Shown: positions 61,481 to 64,000 of the stretch, in pieces
Position numbering within the stretch: position 1 is the stretch's first letter
Layout: the number at the start of each line of letters is the position of its first letter
Source: Bacteroidaceae bacterium
Lineage (GTDB): Bacteria; Bacteroidota; Bacteroidia; Bacteroidales; Bacteroidaceae
Assembly (NCBI GenBank): GCA_902362375.1
Contig: CABIVS010000005.1
Coordinates: forward strand, 499,278 to 563,277
Length of the DNA stretch: 64,000 nucleotides
Direction: 5' to 3'
The notes under the pieces: model-generated
Database searches by the model: none
What the model was told of the DNA's origin: nothing
The model's input: only the letters and a program-made list of their open reading frames with translations
Made by a program: the position numbers and the translations under genes

Positions 61481-63160
61481 ATGAAAAAATATATATTTAT
61501 TAGTCCTCTATTGCTATGTCTACTCAGTTTATATTCTTGCTATGACGATAGTAGTACATTAGCAACTAACAATATAGGCAATATTACTTTTACAGAGAAA
61601 CAGAGTGAACTTTATGTAGGAAGCATGGAAGAATTAACATTGACACCTGACATTCAAATTGCCGAAGGTACCAATACAAATGCATTAACTTATGAATGGG
61701 CTTTAACAGAAACTCCTGTCACATCCTCTTCTTCCTATAATTTTGAATATGAAATTATCAGTACAGATCCTCAATTAAATTATATCGTAGAACGTCCGGT
61801 ATCTACCTCACCATACACTCTATTATTAACTATAACAGATACTGTTCATGATAATCTGCAATATACTAAATACTGGAAAATATATGTACAAAGTACTTTT
61901 CTTGATGGATTATTAATCAGTGACACACAAAATGGTACAACATCAGATCTAACTCTTATAAACAATCAAGCATTTACCGTGAATTATAATAAGGACGAAC
62001 AAATCTTTCGAAATATATTAACATCGCTTAATGGACAGCCTTTTAATGGTCTAATGCAAACACTTGTTTATGAAGTGATGGGATATGGTTCATCTATTCA
62101 AACAAATCAGGTCTGGACTATTTTAGGTGATGCAACATTAGCGCGTTTTAATTGTCTTGATTATACACAAAATGGTCAATTCGAGGATCAGTCTCTCATC
62201 ATTGACAAACCCAACGGATTGCAAGTATTATCGGCTTTTCAAAGCCACAACAATTTTTATATTAATACTTCCAACAATTTGTATACTCTAACTCCATCAA
62301 CAGTAAACAGATTTAGTAGTCCTGCTGGGGCATTAAGTTCATATAAAGCAAACAATAACGTAATAGCATATAGTCCTAATACCGGACATGTATCCAATTC
62401 TTTATCTGGAGCTGACCAGCAACATCTAACATTTTATGATAAAGAACGTGCAGCATTCATTACTTGTAATGGTTCCGGACAATTTATGCAAGTAAAAAGC
62501 TTTGACGCTAATAATAATTTTGATCCGAACAAATTACCCAATCAAACAGCAATTTCCGCTGTTGTATTTGAAGATATGAGCCAAATTGTATTTCTCATGA
62601 AAGATGATACGAACGGAACATATTCTATTTACACTTTTAGTAGATACATTGGAGAAGAAGGCCGTTATGATGGAGATAACTGGATAGTCACTTCACCCAG
62701 TCAACCTGCATCTGCCAGAAATAAATATACGATTCCATCGGAAGGAACCGCATTGCTAGATAAAGCAATATCTATATTCTTTTCAAACAGAAATCTATTA
62801 TTATATGTAACTACTACTGATGGCATCTACACCATAAATTACGGGGCTGGTAGTACTGCCACTGTTTCGACAACAGCCAAATATACTCCACAATCCGGAG
62901 AAATTATTACGAAAGCTAAAATGTATCAACAAGGGCTATATAATTACAATTGTGATTTAATTGTCGGAGATAATCCTACTGTCCCTCAAACCGAATGGAA
63001 TAATAAAGCTATCATTGTTACTACACAATCAAGCGAATATGAAGGAAAGGTACACATTATCCCAATTACACAAGTTGCTAGTGGCACACTCGACCCTTCC
63101 AAAGCCAAAACCTATGATGGTTTTGGCAAAATTCTAGATGTAACGACAACAGGATATTAA
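61481..63160 (+). CDS. PKD-like family surface lipoprotein
   Basis: 559 residues with lipobox LYSCYDD. The N-terminal region (about 30-140) is PKD-like with a beta-sandwich pattern (EWALTETPVTSSSSYNFEY). The rest (about 150-550) is made of repeating beta strands suggestive of a propeller or similar fold. It is called PKD-like in Bacteroides annotations and is a standard fifth gene in this type of SusC/D locus. Role is presumed ligand binding at the surface. Confidence 0.8.
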   Translation: MKKYIFISPLLLCLLSLYSCYDDSSTLATNNIGNITFTEKQSELYVGSMEELTLTPDIQIAEGTNTNALTYEWALTETPVTSSSSYNFEYEIISTDPQLNYIVERPVSTSPYTLLLTITDTVHDNLQYTKYWKIYVQSTFLDGLLISDTQNGTTSDLTLINNQAFTVNYNKDEQIFRNILTSLNGQPFNGLMQTLVYEVMGYGSSIQTNQVWTILGDATLARFNCLDYTQNGQFEDQSLIIDKPNGLQVLSAFQSHNNFYINTSNNLYTLTPSTVNRFSSPAGALSSYKANNNVIAYSPNTGHVSNSLSGADQQHLTFYDKERAAFITCNGSGQFMQVKSFDANNNFDPNKLPNQTAISAVVFEDMSQIVFLMKDDTNGTYSIYTFSRYIGEEGRYDGDNWIVTSPSQPASARNKYTIPSEGTALLDKAISIFFSNRNLLLYVTTTDGIYTINYGAGSTATVSTTAKYTPQSGEIITKAKMYQQGLYNYNCDLIVGDNPTVPQTEWNNKAIIVTTQSSEYEGKVHIIPITQVASGTLDPSKAKTYDGFGKILDVTTTGY

Positions 63161-63193
63161 TCTAATTTCATAAAAATACATTAAAGAACTGAT

Positions 63194-64000
63194 ATGAGAA
63201 AAAAAATCCTCTTACTTGCAGCAATGGTGGTAGCTTCGTCTACCACCATTGACGCACAGCGTAAATTTCCATTCTTCTGGAAAAAAAAGAAGGCAAAAAC
63301 GGAACAAACAACTCCTGCAAAAAAGGAAAGTGAATATGATAAACTATTTAAGAAAAAGCATGAAACAGCTAAGGGGCTGATTACTCTCCACCTGCTGGAT
63401 GGAAAAGTGTATTTTGAACTTCCTGTGGATTTAATCAATAAAGATATGCTTATTGGCTCCACTGTTACCAGTATCTCTGATAATGGTAATGCCGTGGTCG
63501 GTTCCAAACCAACCGATCTACTCCATGTCATGTTTACACGAAATAAAACACATGTACAATTACGTCAGGTAAACACTGATTATATTACTGGTAGCACACA
63601 AATTGATGAAGCTTTACGCAAAAGTACACTAGGAGCAATTATTAGTAACCAGAAAATTCAGGCATATAATAATGACTCAACTGCTATCGTATTCGATATG
63701 ACCGGAGTTTTCTTAAGCGACAACAAAAAAATGAGTCCGTTCGATCGTAATTCAATCTATGGAATGTACAATCGTACAGAGAATTATCAATCCGACTGCT
63801 CTTATATTTCACAAATCAAGGCTTTCAAAGATAATGTTTCTATTAAAAGCTGTCTGTCATATACATTCTCTGTCAGCAATTCACAAGGGGCGTCACTCAT
63901 AAAAGACCGTCCATTCACCGCAGAAATGACACGTTCTATCATGCTGTTGAAAGAAAAGCCTTACCGTCCACGTATGGCAGATTACCGTATCGGTGTATTC
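63194..64000 (+). CDS. Zinc-dependent metalloprotease, 3' part outside window
   Basis: 269 visible codons from the ATG at 63194. A signal peptide (KKILLLAAMVVASSTTIDA) is followed by a basic Lys-rich stretch. A DUF5118-like domain comes next (ESEYDKLFKKKHETAKGLITL, YFELPVDLINKDMLIGSTV), then the beginning of a DUF5117-like domain (IISNQKIQAYNNDSTAIVFDMT). These N-terminal domains precede an MEROPS M-type zinc metallopeptidase with HExxH in full-length homologues, and that part lies past the window end. It would make peptides for the SusC/D pair. Confidence 0.8.
   Translation, partial: MRKKILLLAAMVVASSTTIDAQRKFPFFWKKKKAKTEQTTPAKKESEYDKLFKKKHETAKGLITLHLLDGKVYFELPVDLINKDMLIGSTVTSISDNGNAVVGSKPTDLLHVMFTRNKTHVQLRQVNTDYITGSTQIDEALRKSTLGAIISNQKIQAYNNDSTAIVFDMTGVFLSDNKKMSPFDRNSIYGMYNRTENYQSDCSYISQIKAFKDNVSIKSCLSYTFSVSNSQGASLIKDRPFTAEMTRSIMLLKEKPYRPRMADYRIGVF

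Overview
The window reads as a chromosomal segment of a gut Bacteroides species. The evidence is the paired SusC/SusD outer-membrane uptake genes with an ECF sigma/FecR pair, promoters of the Bacteroides type (TTTG, about 19-20 bases, TAnnTTTG) in front of many genes, abundant lipoproteins and TonB receptors, and a thiamine operon and threonine operon of the Bacteroides kind. The exact species cannot be told from the window. There is no plasmid, phage or CRISPR signature, and one tRNA gene.

Layout. 1-1.3 kb: the end of a metal-type RND efflux adaptor gene (cut by the window edge) and a small MFS remnant. 1.4-6 kb: a CPA2 antiporter, a secreted protein with a BamE-like tail, and a divergent RlmJ-like methyltransferase. 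6-13.5 kb: a complete multidrug RND pump (adaptor, permease, outer-membrane channel) divergent from a LytS/LytTR two-component pair, with a paired direct repeat between the two promoters. 13.6-20 kb: small lipoproteins, DUF3788/zinc-ribbon, DUF3795 and MarR-GNAT genes, a CatB/Vat-type drug acetyltransferase and an Lrp regulator. 20-22 kb: metY and a small gene whose start lies in a long hairpin. 22-26.6 kb: MscS, then a TPP-riboswitch operon for thiamine uptake and phosphorylation (TonB receptor, PnuT, thiamine pyrophosphokinase). 26.7-32 kb: the threonine operon (aspartokinase-homoserine dehydrogenase, ApgM-type presumed homoserine kinase, threonine synthase), led by a Thr-rich leader peptide. 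32-41 kb: asparaginase, a DUF4143 ATPase, radA, a GxxExxY gene bracketed by inverted repeats, an FAD oxidoreductase with an in-frame insertion, and a LuxR-type regulator next to a TonB receptor. 41.8-52 kb: GNAT, a zinc-ribbon membrane lipoprotein, a U32 RNA-modification protein, metA, a short ferredoxin, aspartate aminotransferase, ribBA, LptF/G, a START-like protein and tRNA-Met. 52-53.5 kb: a guaA-like gene whose glutaminase domain has collapsed. 53.8-64 kb: an AT-richer peptide/glycoprotein-uptake locus (sigma, FecR, STN-SusC, SusD, DUF4843, PKD-like lipoprotein, metalloprotease start).

Themes. Methionine and threonine genes fit together: ThrA makes homoserine, MetA (Glu111, the acetyl-CoA type) makes O-acetylhomoserine, and MetY sulfhydrylates it. 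The spaces between genes hold several interspersed repeat families. One is a 30-34 bp inverted repeat (CACCACAGAGGAC type) occurring as four pairs, one of which encloses the GxxExxY nuclease-like gene, which suggests a mobile family. Another is tandem palindrome arrays with an exact 22-base period, two of which share the core CAC-RRC-YGTG. These repeats are the least explained content of the window.
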